64,000 nucleotides of DNA, taken from assembly GCA_965218205.1 (NCBI GenBank), contig OZ244590.1, forward strand, positions 1 through 64,000, read 5' to 3'. This document shows positions 45,001 to 54,155 of this stretch, piece after piece. The DNA is from CBDDCA01 sp965218205. GTDB taxonomy: Bacteria; Spirochaetota; Spirochaetia; WTKD01; G963693115. The notes beneath the pieces are model-generated. The model was not told where the DNA came from, ran no database searches, and saw only the letters and a list, made by a program, of their open reading frames with translations. A program made the translations under genes and the position numbers. Position 1 is the first letter of the stretch. Each line of letters begins with the position of its first letter.

Positions 45001-48000
45001 CAGAACTGACAGTATCAGGAAGTAATAAAGCACTGGACACAGATAAAAAGATACTAAAGATAACAGTACCATCTACGACAACAGGAGACACATATAGGCT
45101 AGAATTGGAAGCAGGAGCAGTAAGTGCGAATGGGAGAGACAATGAGGCAATAGCACCGACCGATAAGGACATAGTAATAACAGGAGGGCCGGTACTCGAT
45201 AGCAGCAAAAATCCGTATATCGTAGGCAAAAAGATACAAGTGTTCTTTACAAAAGCAATAGCATTTTTAGATAAGAGCAAGATACAAGTACTAAAGCAAG
45301 CATCAGGGAGTGTAAACTTTGTAGCGTTGAATACCACTGCCTTGCCCGCAGCAAATAAAGTAATCAACAGCAATGATAATAAGCAGTTAGAGCTGACGAT
45401 AGTAGGAGCAGTACAGACAGGAGAAACATATAGGATAAAGTTAGAAGCAGGAGCAGTAAAAGATGCAAGTGAAGGAAATGCAGAGCTAGCACCAACGAAT
45501 AAGGACATAATGATAACAGGAGGCCCGGTACTCGCAGGAAATGTTACCTTAGCAAGTAAAGTGCTAACAGTAACATTTGATAGAACAATAACAATCGTAT
45601 CGAAGAAGAAAATAAAAGTACTCAAGAAAACCACAAGCGAAGTTGCCTATAAAGAAGTGAGTACAAGCGAACTACCAGAAGCCAATAAAACAAGAGCCAG
45701 TGGAAATGATAGACAGTTACAGTTGACGTTAGTAGGAAATATGAGAGATAACGATAAGTATCGAATAAAGCTAGAAGCAGGAGCAGTGAAAGATAGCGAT
45801 GAAGGAAATACAGAAATAGCACCAACAGATAAGGATGTAGCGGTAACAGGAGGAGCAGTACTGGATGGAAGCAAAGCTATGTATGTAGTAGGAAGAGAGT
45901 TTATCATACCGCTGGATAAGGTGGTGAGTATAGAGGACAAAAGTAAGATAATACTGAAGAAGCAAGCAGTAGGAGGAAGTACCTTTGTTGACTTAACTGA
46001 CAGTGAATTACCAGCAGCGAACAAAGGCTTAGTATCATCAAACAATGCCTTAAAGCTGACTGTGGCACAGACTCCCACGAAAGGAGAAACGTATAGGATA
46101 AAGCTAGAAGCAGGAGCAGTGAAAGTGTCAGGAGATATACTCAATGATACGATAATGCCAACGAATAAGGACATAGTGATAACAGGAGGCCCGGTACTCG
46201 CAGGAAATGTTACCTTAGCAAGTAAAGTGCTGACAGTAACATTTGATAGAACAATAACAATAGTGTCGAAGAAGAAAATAAAAGTACTCAAGAAAACCAC
46301 AAGCGAAGTTGCCTATAAAGAAGTGAGTGTAAGCGAACTGCCAGAAGCCAATAAAACAAGAGCCAGTGGAAATGATAGGCAGCTGAAGTTGACGTTAGTA
46401 GGAAATTTAAGAAATAACGATAAGTATCGAATAAAGCTAGAAGCAGGAGCAGTGAAAGATAGCGATGAAGGAAATACAGAAATAGCACCAACAGATAAGG
46501 ATGTAGCGGTAACAGGAGGAGCAGTACTGGATGGAAGCAACGATATGTATGTAGTAGGAAACGAGTTTATCATACCGCTGGATAAGGTGGTGAGTATAGA
46601 GGACAAGAGTAAGATAACACTGAAGAAGCAAGCAGTAGGAGGAAGTACCTTTGTTGACTTAACTGACAGTGAATTACCAGCAGCGAACAAAAGCTTAGTA
46701 TCATCAAACAATGCCTTAAAGCTGACTGTGGCACAGACTCCTACGAAAGGAGAAATGTATAGGATAGAGCTAGAAGTAGGAGCAGTGAAAGTGTCAGGAG
46801 ATATACTCAATGATACGATAATGCCAACGAATAAGGACATAGAGATAACAGGAGGAGTGGTATTAGATAGCAATAAAGCTCCGTATATAGTAGGAACAGT
46901 GATAGTAGTGAGCTTTGATAAGAATATAGCATTCCTAGATAAGAGCAAGATAAAAGTGCATAAGAAAGTATCAGGAGGCACATTTACAGAACTGGATGAT
47001 ACCGCAGTACCAGATAATAGTATAGTAAAAGACACGAATGATGAGAAAGTGCTAAAAATAACAATACCAGCGACGCAGACAGGAGACATGTATAAGATAG
47101 AGCTGGAGGCAGGAGCCTTGCTCTCTGAGAATGAAGGAAGTGGAGCAATAGCCCCGCAAGATAAAGACATAACAATAGGAGCTGGTCCTGCATTGGGTAA
47201 AGGAACGAAACCACAGATAACAAAGAAAAATGTATTAGATGTATCGTTTCCTGTAGAGGTAGAACTCATAGCCCCAGATAGTATCGTGGTATATAAAAAA
47301 GCAAAGGGAGGAGTAAGTTTTGTGGCATTAGGAGCATCAGACAGGACTATAGCAGTGGATAGTACAGATAAGAAGAAGATACAGATTACCCCTAAAAATA
47401 CCATAGCAAAAGAAGAAACATGGAAAGTAGCATTTCCAGCAGGGACAGTGCTAGGAGTAGCCAATAGAAATGGAAATAGTGGAAGACAGGAAACAGGAGA
47501 ATATACGACAGATACAGGGGATGTGTTTGCATGGGAACAGCTGAGTACCAGCACTATTTGGTCTAAACGTTCTGGACATGCTACCGTAATGTTTAAGGAT
47601 AAGATATGGGTATTGGGAGGAAATGGTAATGATGTATGGAGCAGTGCTGATGGAAAGGCATGGAAAAAGCATGATACAGGTAAGTCAAGTGATATGTGGG
47701 ATACAAGGTATGAACATTCTGCTGTAGTATTTAAGGATAAAATATGGGTATTAGGAAATGGTTCTTTTTCTAATCTTAATAATGATGTGTGGAGCAGTGC
47801 TGATGGAGAGATATGGACAAAGCATGATACAAGTAAGTCAAAGCCTATGTGGAGTGCCCGTGGTACTATGGCTACGGTATTTAAAAAGAAAATATGGATT
47901 CTAGGAGGAAAAGGTCAAACAGGTGACAGTAAAAATGATGATGTATGGAGTAGTGCTGATGGGGAGATATGGACAAAACATACTATACAAGATTCTACTA

Positions 48001-48458
48001 ATGATAAGACTAAATTATGGTCAGTGATTGGTGACGGGGATGTTGTAGTATTTAATAATAAGATGTGGGTATTGGGGGGAGATGAAAAATACAGGGATTA
48101 TGGTGAGTTAAGCAATGGTGTGTGGAGTAGTGCTGATGGAATTACATGGGAAAGACATGATACAAGTAAGTCAAAGCCTATGTGGAGTGCACGTAATGAT
48201 CATTCTGCTGCAGTGTTTGATAACAAGATATGGATTTTTGGAGGATTACAAGGCGGCTCCGGTGCTTATTTGAATGATGTATGGAGTAGTACGGATGGAA
48301 ATACATGGAAACAGCAAAATACTATCACGAATGATGGCACTGCTATTTGGGGTAAACGATCAAATTTTTCTGTTGTAGAATTTAAGAATAAAATCTTTTT
48401 ATTAGGAGGATGGACAGGAAAATCTGCTTTTAGTGATGTTTGGACATTTCCAAACTAA
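42096..48458 (+). CDS. Giant repeat lipoprotein: about 16 Ig-like repeats plus C-terminal Kelch-like propeller
   Basis: The start is ATG 42096, five bases after GGAGG; the in-frame ATG at 42084 precedes that site. The product is 2120 residues. The signal peptide ends in lipobox MVIGSC, so it is lipid-anchored and probably on the surface. The body is a chain of about 16 Ig-like (SbsA/Big_5-like) repeats of roughly 110 residues, typified by PYIVGKEITVVFDK, LDASKIQVLKQA, TGEKYRIKLEAGAV and a closing DKDIxITGGPVLDS. From about residue 1810 the protein changes to six Kelch-like blades with KIWVLGG and NDVWSSADGxxW motifs. Two consecutive repeats are duplicated in frame (45521-46852). The repeat part is purine-rich with A-ending codons; the Kelch part is not. 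Ligand unknown. Confidence 0.88.
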   Translation: MDQKSNKRKIGQIKHRYIVLGAILLMMVIGSCEEPESSSSTPSTPTPPPQPTVVSLEELYKQEEKLVVLFSAPLASYEGSKIVVNKTVKGGTATKLALTKDYTLKLEGKTIEITFTKKVAKDETYEVQIQAEGVKSTAGKTNEQAEQKQVTINKEPELERGLWYIEPTGGKKIIITFNEEVKVLDASKIKVQKQGADGYAEVEVASVVVKEADKSQLEIELQVAAKAQEKYKVLIEKGGIKGATEGNATKWETGEIEYQQNPLQEQAVYIVGKKITVEFGIALKSIEATKIKVKKKNGANYDELSVSELPDINKQINEEHKKRLELELVQNTQQGEVYRIDFAAGALTAISNQQSVQISPIDKDIEINGGPVLDSNKDPYIVGKEITVVFDKDLVLLDASKIQVLKQAVGGSSFSELNATALPEANKGVKESNKKQLALTLVGTVQTGEKYRIKLEAGAVRDSDEGNAEIAPTDKDIEIEEKPELSTEDPYIVGREITVSFAGAISLLDARKVKVLKQARGASHFTEVSVSSVALDSNDTTKLKVTVPATQTGEKYRIKLEAGAVENGNKKANEELFPTDRDIEITGGPVLDSSKDPYIVGKEIRVTFDKNVSILDASKIKVLKQAVGGSSFSELNATALPEANKVLNGSNKKQLELTLVGTVQTGETYRIKLEAGAVKDAGEGNRTIEPTTKDILITGGPVLDSNKAPYIVGKEITVMFDRNVEILDKSKIQVLKQAVGGSRFSALNASTLPAANKVLNGSNKKQLALTIVGTVQTGETYRIKLEAGAVKDSDEGNTEIAPDNKDIAITGGPVLDSNKAPYIVSKVITVSFDRNVEILDKSKIQVLKKASGGSTFSALNTSTLPEANKVLNRSNKKQLELTLVGAVQTGETYRIKLEAGAVKDSDEGNAELAPDNKDIVITGNPVLNNSIPPYIVGTVIRVTFDRVVSIEAKSKIKIKKKARGAADFTELTVSGSNKALDTDKKILKITVPSTTTGDTYRLELEAGAVSANGRDNEAIAPTDKDIVITGGPVLDSSKNPYIVGKKIQVFFTKAIAFLDKSKIQVLKQASGSVNFVALNTTALPAANKVINSNDNKQLELTIVGAVQTGETYRIKLEAGAVKDASEGNAELAPTNKDIMITGGPVLAGNVTLASKVLTVTFDRTITIVSKKKIKVLKKTTSEVAYKEVSTSELPEANKTRASGNDRQLQLTLVGNMRDNDKYRIKLEAGAVKDSDEGNTEIAPTDKDVAVTGGAVLDGSKAMYVVGREFIIPLDKVVSIEDKSKIILKKQAVGGSTFVDLTDSELPAANKGLVSSNNALKLTVAQTPTKGETYRIKLEAGAVKVSGDILNDTIMPTNKDIVITGGPVLAGNVTLASKVLTVTFDRTITIVSKKKIKVLKKTTSEVAYKEVSVSELPEANKTRASGNDRQLKLTLVGNLRNNDKYRIKLEAGAVKDSDEGNTEIAPTDKDVAVTGGAVLDGSNDMYVVGNEFIIPLDKVVSIEDKSKITLKKQAVGGSTFVDLTDSELPAANKSLVSSNNALKLTVAQTPTKGEMYRIELEVGAVKVSGDILNDTIMPTNKDIEITGGVVLDSNKAPYIVGTVIVVSFDKNIAFLDKSKIKVHKKVSGGTFTELDDTAVPDNSIVKDTNDEKVLKITIPATQTGDMYKIELEAGALLSENEGSGAIAPQDKDITIGAGPALGKGTKPQITKKNVLDVSFPVEVELIAPDSIVVYKKAKGGVSFVALGASDRTIAVDSTDKKKIQITPKNTIAKEETWKVAFPAGTVLGVANRNGNSGRQETGEYTTDTGDVFAWEQLSTSTIWSKRSGHATVMFKDKIWVLGGNGNDVWSSADGKAWKKHDTGKSSDMWDTRYEHSAVVFKDKIWVLGNGSFSNLNNDVWSSADGEIWTKHDTSKSKPMWSARGTMATVFKKKIWILGGKGQTGDSKNDDVWSSADGEIWTKHTIQDSTNDKTKLWSVIGDGDVVVFNNKMWVLGGDEKYRDYGELSNGVWSSADGITWERHDTSKSKPMWSARNDHSAAVFDNKIWIFGGLQGGSGAYLNDVWSSTDGNTWKQQNTITNDGTAIWGKRSNFSVVEFKNKIFLLGGWTGKSAFSDVWTFPN
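45521..46852 (+). repeat. In-frame 666-bp tandem duplication inside giant lipoprotein gene
   Basis: Positions from about 45521 and from 46187 carry nearly the same 666 bp (222 codons), covering two successive Ig-like repeats (VLAGNVTLASKVLTV and VLDGSxxMYVVG types). The few differences suggest a recent event. The length is a multiple of three, so the frame is kept. Confidence 0.85.
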
Positions 48459-48472
48459 AAGCACGCGAAAGG

Positions 48473-48499
48473 AGAGCAGAAGTATTTCTGCTCTCTTTA
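48473..48499 (+). terminator. Rho-independent terminator of giant lipoprotein gene
   Basis: A 10-bp perfect stem, GAGAGCAGAA with TTCTGCTCTC around GTAT, is followed by TTT. It lies 14 bp after the stop codon and 26 bp before the convergent gene's stop. Confidence 0.85.
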
Positions 48500-48524
48500 T
48501 AATTTGCATAGGAGAGATAGATAT

Positions 48525-49007
48525 TTATGCTAATAGATTGAATAAATGCTTACAACTACGCTCTATTATGGCGTACACATCATAAAAGGCTTGATCACCA
48601 TCGTAATAAGGATCAGGCACAGAAAGATTTTGTTCTGTTGCTTGAGTATCATATTCCCTTAAATAATGAATCTTTGTCAAAAGAGACTGTTTTGTAGAAG
48701 GAAGCATTCTCTGTATTTCAGTAATATGGCTGGCATCCATAACATAAATGTAATCAAATTGTTCTATATCAGCTAATTCTATTTGTCGTGATTTTTTATG
48801 TAATTGCCAGCCATATTCTGATGCAATAGCACGCATGCGTGTATCTGCATTTTGTCCAATATGCCATGCTCCTGTACCACAGGAATCTACTATGAAATTG
48901 TTTTGCTTGTTATTTTCTTGTGCAATTTTTTCAAATAGTTTATGAGCAAGCGGACTTCTACAGATGTTGCCTGTACATACAAACAAAATACTTATTTTTT
49001 CTTGCAT
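48525..49007 (-). CDS. Low-molecular-weight protein-tyrosine phosphatase
   Basis: This 160-residue protein carries the P-loop CTGNICRSP (Cys11 to Arg17, the C-x5-R signature) near the N-terminus and the general-acid loop VPDPYYDGDQAF towards the end, both diagnostic of the LMW-PTP family. Bacterial members often act on tyrosine kinases of polysaccharide export; others are close to arsenate reductases, but the DPYY loop favours a phosphatase. The pepD-like gene upstream ends 13 bp before this start, so the pair may be co-transcribed. Confidence 0.9.
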   Translation of the reverse strand: MQEKISILFVCTGNICRSPLAHKLFEKIAQENNKQNNFIVDSCGTGAWHIGQNADTRMRAIASEYGWQLHKKSRQIELADIEQFDYIYVMDASHITEIQRMLPSTKQSLLTKIHYLREYDTQATEQNLSVPDPYYDGDQAFYDVYAIIERSCKHLFNLLA

Positions 49008-49020
49008 AATAATAGCTCCT

Positions 49021-50559
49021 TTATTGTTCTATGGTATATAATAGAGGGAGGGTTTTCTTTATAAATTCCCATACACGAAATGTAGATTCTATGTGTATTC
49101 GTTCCATAGGAGAATGTAAATACTGAATATCGGGACCAAAAGATATCATATCAAGTTCATGTGTTACTCGCGTATTAAGAATAGCACATTCAATGCCTGC
49201 ATGAACAGGAGCTACAATAGGAGCATGGTGGTATATTTTTTTATATTCTTCAATAAAAAATGATAATAATCGAGAGGTTGGTGTAGGACTCCATGCAGGA
49301 TATGAATTTTCTGTTACTGTATGAATATCATCATCTGAGAAAATGCTGTTGAAGATGCGGGTAAGGTGTTTTTCTGCTACTGTACTAAGAAAACGGCAAT
49401 TATTAACAATTTTTACTGTGCCACGAATAGTTTGAATACTAGCAAGGTTATTTGACATAGTACTATCAATACTCTCAAGTCCTTTGCGATATAAAACGCC
49501 AGTAGGACATAGGCGTAAAAGCTGTAATATACGATTGCATGAACGAGTACTAAATACATTTCTATTATCTATGGCATTGTTTTCATACAATGATATACGT
49601 ATATCTTTGTCTTTATCAGGAAGCTCAAGAATGATATTTTCTAAGCAATGTTGTATGACTGTCTGAATATTGTCAGCATCTGATGCTTTAATCCAGCATT
49701 GTATTTGTGCAAAGCGAGGTATTGCATTTCGTTTGTCACCACCTTCTATGGAAACAATATGGAGCTCATGCTGTTCTTGTATTTCGCTTAATACCCATTC
49801 TATAATTTTAAGTGCATTTCCTCTTCCATCATAAATTTCCATACCACTATGTCCACCAGACAAGCCTTCTACAGTTAATGTGTATGCTTTATATGCAGTG
49901 CTCTGAATGCTTGTTGTCGCTATAGGAATGCTACTTACAAAATCTTTGCCTCCAGCACAACCAGTACAAAAAAATCCTTCCTCAGAATTGTCAATGTTAA
50001 GTAAGTACTTTGCATGGATCATGTCTTTTCCTAGATGAGCAGCACCAGTAAGTCCAATTTCCTCCTCTATGGTAAACAATAGCTCAAGTGGACCGTGCTG
50101 TATAGGACATTCTATGCTCATGAGTTCCATTGCCATTGCTACCGCAATGCCATTATCTGCACCAAGTGTAGTCCCTACTGCATGAAGCCATTGTGCTTCT
50201 TTTTCCTTATTGTCATGTTTATTTGATATATCTTGAGTATTTGGTACTGTAATTATTTCCAACTGTAATCCTTCTTGCAAGAAATCTATAGATATTTCAG
50301 CATCTTTTTCACATACCATATCAAGATGGCTTTGTATTGCACAAAGAGGAGCTTGTTCTAGTGCTGTTGTATTTGCAGGAATGTATACCACAATGTTGCC
50401 ATAAGCATCCTCTTTGTACTCTCGTTTCCATTTTTTTGCATACGATAGCACCCATTCTTTTGCTTTTTCTTCGTGTCCCGAAGGATGCGGTATTCCGCTT
50501 AATTCAATAAAATAGCGAAACACTTCTTTTTGTTGTAATGATTCAATGTTAGTGTACAT
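49021..50559 (-). CDS. pepD: Aminoacyl-histidine dipeptidase (PepD family, M20)
   Basis: This 512-residue cytosolic metallopeptidase splits Xaa-His and related dipeptides. Zinc ligands are visible in AIQSHLDMVCEKD, LGADNGIAVAMAMELM, FTIEEEIGLTGAAHLG and NIDNSEEGFFCTGCAGG. The C-terminal part has VHAGIECAIL and MISFGPDIQYLHSPMERIHI, as in PepD. The N-terminus VFRYFIELSGIPHPSGHEEK is also typical. Length is about 25 residues above the E. coli enzyme. It shares a short divergent region with the lipoprotein gene at 50726. Confidence 0.92.
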   Translation of the reverse strand: MYTNIESLQQKEVFRYFIELSGIPHPSGHEEKAKEWVLSYAKKWKREYKEDAYGNIVVYIPANTTALEQAPLCAIQSHLDMVCEKDAEISIDFLQEGLQLEIITVPNTQDISNKHDNKEKEAQWLHAVGTTLGADNGIAVAMAMELMSIECPIQHGPLELLFTIEEEIGLTGAAHLGKDMIHAKYLLNIDNSEEGFFCTGCAGGKDFVSSIPIATTSIQSTAYKAYTLTVEGLSGGHSGMEIYDGRGNALKIIEWVLSEIQEQHELHIVSIEGGDKRNAIPRFAQIQCWIKASDADNIQTVIQHCLENIILELPDKDKDIRISLYENNAIDNRNVFSTRSCNRILQLLRLCPTGVLYRKGLESIDSTMSNNLASIQTIRGTVKIVNNCRFLSTVAEKHLTRIFNSIFSDDDIHTVTENSYPAWSPTPTSRLLSFFIEEYKKIYHHAPIVAPVHAGIECAILNTRVTHELDMISFGPDIQYLHSPMERIHIESTFRVWEFIKKTLPLLYTIEQ

Positions 50560-50689
50560 AGTTTAATGATATGCAAAAAAGCGTTTTTATGTGCGTTACT
50601 ATTGCGTTAAATATCGTTTATACTTCTGTATAAAAGTACGATACTGTACAGGGTTACACTAAAGTCTAGAGTAATATGATATTGTAGAG

Positions 50690-50695
50690 TATAAT
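50690..50695 (+). promoter_or_regulatory. -10 box upstream of COG3014-like lipoprotein gene
   Basis: A perfect TATAAT lies 31 bp before the ATG at 50726. No convincing -35 box was seen at 16-18 bp upstream. Confidence 0.4.
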
Positions 50696-50725
50696 AGTAT
50701 ATGTAATGAAAAAGGTATATACAGT

Positions 50726-52210
50726 ATGCAATATATAACATCTCATTCTATGCAATCATACAGACGAAACCGCACTATCGTGTTACTATCATGTAGTATG
50801 TTGTTTGTTCTGTTTCTCTCAGTTATTGCCTGTGCTACAAGAAATATGCAGTATGCAAGTACTGATATGCTTGTACAAGAACAGAATTTTTCTGCAGCAC
50901 GTCAAGAGATAGAAGCAAATAAGAGCAGTCTCTATACGGGTGAAGATACTATCCTCTATTATTTAGATGATGGTATGTTAGCTTTTTATGATGGAAAGAA
51001 CACCGAAAGTATATCACAACTGAGTATTGCAGATCGTTTAATGGAAGATGCGTATACAAAAAGTTTTAGTCAAGAAACACTCAGTTTTATTCTTAATGAT
51101 ACCGTAAAAGAGTATGCAGGAGAAGAACATGAAAGGATATTTACAAATGTATTTCTCTCCTTAAATTACCTTCTGCAAAATAATTTTGATAATGGCTTTG
51201 TTGAAATGAGAAAAGCATTGAATGTTATTCAAAAGATACAGAATGATAACAGAATTTTGTACGATAGTTATGCTCAAGCAGATGATGCATATGTCTCTTT
51301 AGATGAGTATGAGACACCAATTATTGATAGTGCCTTTGTAAGACTGCTTTCATCTTGGGTATATCGTGCCGATAGGGACATAAGTGATTATGAGGTAGCG
51401 TTACGAAACTATAACAACGCAGTAAAGTTACAACCGCACTTATATACTTTTTCTCCTCCTGAATACGATACAGAACAAGGAGATGAAATATTTAGCCAAT
51501 ACACGCAATCTGCAAATGTGCAGATTGTAGCGTTTACAGGGCGTATTCCTATAAAAGTAGAAAAGGGTTTTTCGGTAAATGCAGCTGAAGGGATAGCTGT
51601 TATTCATGCATTTGATGAAGAAACAATTTTAGATGGATATACTGTTGCACAGTCAAATGATAGTTCTGTGCTGACTACCGCTATCGCGATACCAGATGAT
51701 ATAACTTTTTCTGCACGGTTTTCTCTTCCCTATATTGTTAGGTATACTTCGGAAGTACAAGAGATAGAAGTATATGTTGATGATGCTATGGTAGGAACGC
51801 TACAGAAAACAGAAGATATGGCTGCTATTACACAGGCTATATTTGAATCAAAACGAAATTTTATCTATGCTAAAACAATATCTCGGGTAATAGCAAAAGC
51901 ACTTATTTCTACAGCAGCAACGCAAGCAGCGTCACAGGCTAATGAAACCGCTGGATTATTTGCTTCTATTGCGGGAGGCTTATTTAATAATTTGAGTGAG
52001 ACAGCAGATACTCGGTCAGCTCGGTATTATCCTGGTGTTATATGGACAGGAGATTTTTTATTATCTGATATTGAAGAAGCAAAAGACCATACAATTACTA
52101 TTCAATATATCAATGCTTTAGGGCAAGTACTCTATCAAGAAGAAAAAATTGCTACTGTAGATTCTACACTCAATAAGCTCAATTTAATAACTTCGGTATT
52201 TTTGCATTAG
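50726..52210 (+). CDS. COG3014-like lipoprotein of unknown function
   Basis: This 494-residue protein has a lipoprotein signal peptide with lipobox LSVIAC (Cys36 from the first Met; an alternative ATG is at 50750). The N-terminal half is helical and TPR-like (NFSAARQEIEANKSSLY, TILYYLDDGMLAFYDGKN, LLQNNFDNGFVEMRKALN). Length, TILYYLDDG and the later YAGEEHERIFTNVF resemble the uncharacterised COG3014 family. The C-terminal half contains an Ala-rich segment AKALISTAATQAASQA and a beta-rich end. The function is not known. The shikimate kinase-like gene follows after 24 bp. Confidence 0.7.
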   Translation: MQYITSHSMQSYRRNRTIVLLSCSMLFVLFLSVIACATRNMQYASTDMLVQEQNFSAARQEIEANKSSLYTGEDTILYYLDDGMLAFYDGKNTESISQLSIADRLMEDAYTKSFSQETLSFILNDTVKEYAGEEHERIFTNVFLSLNYLLQNNFDNGFVEMRKALNVIQKIQNDNRILYDSYAQADDAYVSLDEYETPIIDSAFVRLLSSWVYRADRDISDYEVALRNYNNAVKLQPHLYTFSPPEYDTEQGDEIFSQYTQSANVQIVAFTGRIPIKVEKGFSVNAAEGIAVIHAFDEETILDGYTVAQSNDSSVLTTAIAIPDDITFSARFSLPYIVRYTSEVQEIEVYVDDAMVGTLQKTEDMAAITQAIFESKRNFIYAKTISRVIAKALISTAATQAASQANETAGLFASIAGGLFNNLSETADTRSARYYPGVIWTGDFLLSDIEEAKDHTITIQYINALGQVLYQEEKIATVDSTLNKLNLITSVFLH

Positions 52211-52234
52211 CTATACTTTTTATGATATTTTTGC

Positions 52235-52870
52235 ATGATCCAACATAAGATAAAAAAAATAATTTTGCTAGGACCAAAACATGTAGGAAAAACATCAGTT
52301 GCAGAGCAAATAGCAATACAATGTTCATTTCCATTTTCTGATACTGATGCTGATATATTACTTGCGTTACAAAAGAAAAACCAGATATACAAAAGTATTG
52401 CAGAAGCCTATGAAGCTATAGGCCCTACTGTATTTCAGTCCTATGAAGCACAGGCAGTAGCACATGTGCTTGCTACTGATGCCTATATAGTAGCAACAGG
52501 GGGAGGTCTTGCAGATAACCACAAAGCCTTTTCCTATGTTCAGTCTGCTATTACTGCGTTTTCAAATAAAGTACCTAAAACAGAAAATACCTGTCTGGCA
52601 GTACTCTTAAAAGATGAGGGAGATACAATATGGGAGCGTGTGAGTCAACAAAGTATTCCTGCCTTTGTAAAAAATGCAGTGTTCCAACAACTTACGATAC
52701 AAAAAAAAGAGATGCCTGATAAAGAAACTCTGCACAGTATGTATCGAGATTATTTTATGGAAACATTTCATAGGCGTAATAAAATATATGCCTCAGTAGC
52801 AAATAAAATAATAGAAGTACAACATAAAACACCGATGCAGTTAGCAAAAGAAATTTGTGCTATACTATAA
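52235..52870 (+). CDS. Shikimate kinase-like P-loop kinase
   Basis: This 211-residue protein has P-loop GPKHVGKTS (about residues 12-20), the substrate-binding FSDTDADI motif and ATGGGLADN, the order found in shikimate kinase, which phosphorylates shikimate in the chorismate pathway. It is longer than the usual 170-180 residues, with an extra segment after the GGG motif, and the P-loop has His where many members have Gly. A gluconate-kinase-like role is possible. No other aro gene is nearby. It is 6 bp before ackA, so probably co-transcribed with it. Confidence 0.65.
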   Translation: MIQHKIKKIILLGPKHVGKTSVAEQIAIQCSFPFSDTDADILLALQKKNQIYKSIAEAYEAIGPTVFQSYEAQAVAHVLATDAYIVATGGGLADNHKAFSYVQSAITAFSNKVPKTENTCLAVLLKDEGDTIWERVSQQSIPAFVKNAVFQQLTIQKKEMPDKETLHSMYRDYFMETFHRRNKIYASVANKIIEVQHKTPMQLAKEICAIL

Positions 52871-52876
52871 ACATTT

Positions 52877-54121
52877 ATGTCTAGTAAAGTAATAATTCTT
52901 GTTATAAATTGTGGTAGCTCTTCCTTAAAATACGATGTGTTTTCTTTTGAAAATGAAAAAACATATAAAAGTATGGCAAAGGGAGTAGTAGAAAAGATAG
53001 GAGAATCAGGCTCGAGTATTATAAATCATAGCAGTACTGGTGTAAAAGTGCGAGAAAGCTGTGACATTTCTTCTCATAAAGAAGCCTTCACTGTTATGTC
53101 TAGTTTTTTATGTCATAAAGAATACGGAGTGCTAAAAGATATATCGGAGATAAATGCAGTAGGGCATAGGGTAGTACACGGAGGAGAGATGTATGCCTCA
53201 TCGGTGATTATTGACTCTTCTGTAAAACAAACAATAAGAGAGATGATTCCTCTTGCTCCCTTACATAATCCTGCCCATCTTATTGGGATAGATGTAGTTA
53301 CTGATACTCTTCCTACTGTTCCTCAAGTGGCAGTGTTTGATACTGCATTTCATCAAACTATGCCAGAATACTCTTATTTATATGCTCTTCCGTATAGCAT
53401 TTATCAGCAATATAAGATTAGGCGCTATGGGTTTCATGGAACATCGCATTATTATGTGAGCAGACGGGCTGCAGATGTATTAGGAGTATCCGTTAAGGAT
53501 ATACATATGATTACCTGCCATCTAGGAAACGGGGCTTCTATTACTGCAGTTGAGAAAGGAAAGTCCATAGACACCTCTATGGGGTTTACTCCACTTGAAG
53601 GGCTTATGATGGGAACGCGTTGTGGCTCGGTAGATCCCGCTATTGTAAACTATCTCATTTTACAAGGGAAAGGCACAGACCAGATAAATACCATTATTAA
53701 TAAAGAAAGTGGTTTGTTAGGTATTTCTGGTATATCAAATGATATGCGTGATATTGAAACAGTAGCACAAGACGAATATCAAGGTACATTTTTGCCCATG
53801 AAACATAGAGCAGAGCTTGCTCTTAAAATGTATGCTCATGTAGCTGCAAAATATATTGGGGGGTTTATGACAGTACTAAGAGGGGTGGATGTTATTGTTT
53901 TTACTGCAGGGGTAGGACAGTTTGGAACAAAAATGAGAAAACGTATTTGTGATCATTTTTCATTTATGGGAGTGGAGATAGATGAAGAAAAAAATGCGAC
54001 AGCAACAACTACAGAGACAATTATTTCTACAGATGCCTCAAAAATAAAAGTAGCCGTTATTCCTACAAACGAAGAGTTACAAATAGCAAAAGATACCTAT
54101 GCCTTAATGCAAGCTATGTAA
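52877..54121 (+). CDS. ackA: Acetate kinase
   Basis: This 414-residue enzyme interconverts acetyl phosphate plus ADP with acetate plus ATP, the energy-yielding last step of mixed-acid fermentation. The hallmarks are VINCGSSSLKYDVF, GHRVVHGGEMY, AVFDTAFHQTMPEYSYLYALP, RRYGFHGTSHYYVS, CHLGNGASITAV and MGFTPLEGLMMGTRCGSVDP. The C-terminal VIVFTAGVGQFGTKMRKR also fits. pta is not in the window. Confidence 0.96.
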   Translation: MSSKVIILVINCGSSSLKYDVFSFENEKTYKSMAKGVVEKIGESGSSIINHSSTGVKVRESCDISSHKEAFTVMSSFLCHKEYGVLKDISEINAVGHRVVHGGEMYASSVIIDSSVKQTIREMIPLAPLHNPAHLIGIDVVTDTLPTVPQVAVFDTAFHQTMPEYSYLYALPYSIYQQYKIRRYGFHGTSHYYVSRRAADVLGVSVKDIHMITCHLGNGASITAVEKGKSIDTSMGFTPLEGLMMGTRCGSVDPAIVNYLILQGKGTDQINTIINKESGLLGISGISNDMRDIETVAQDEYQGTFLPMKHRAELALKMYAHVAAKYIGGFMTVLRGVDVIVFTAGVGQFGTKMRKRICDHFSFMGVEIDEEKNATATTTETIISTDASKIKVAVIPTNEELQIAKDTYALMQAM

Positions 54122-54155
54122 TTCTTGGAACAATAATGAAGATAGTGTAATTTTT

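Noticed and set aside
42625..47554. Many long minus-strand open frames (up to about 410 codons) opposite the giant lipoprotein
   Set aside because: The plus strand is T-poor and repetitive, so the reverse frames rarely meet stops. Translations are low-complexity Leu/Ser-rich with no start context, and they mirror the sense repeats.
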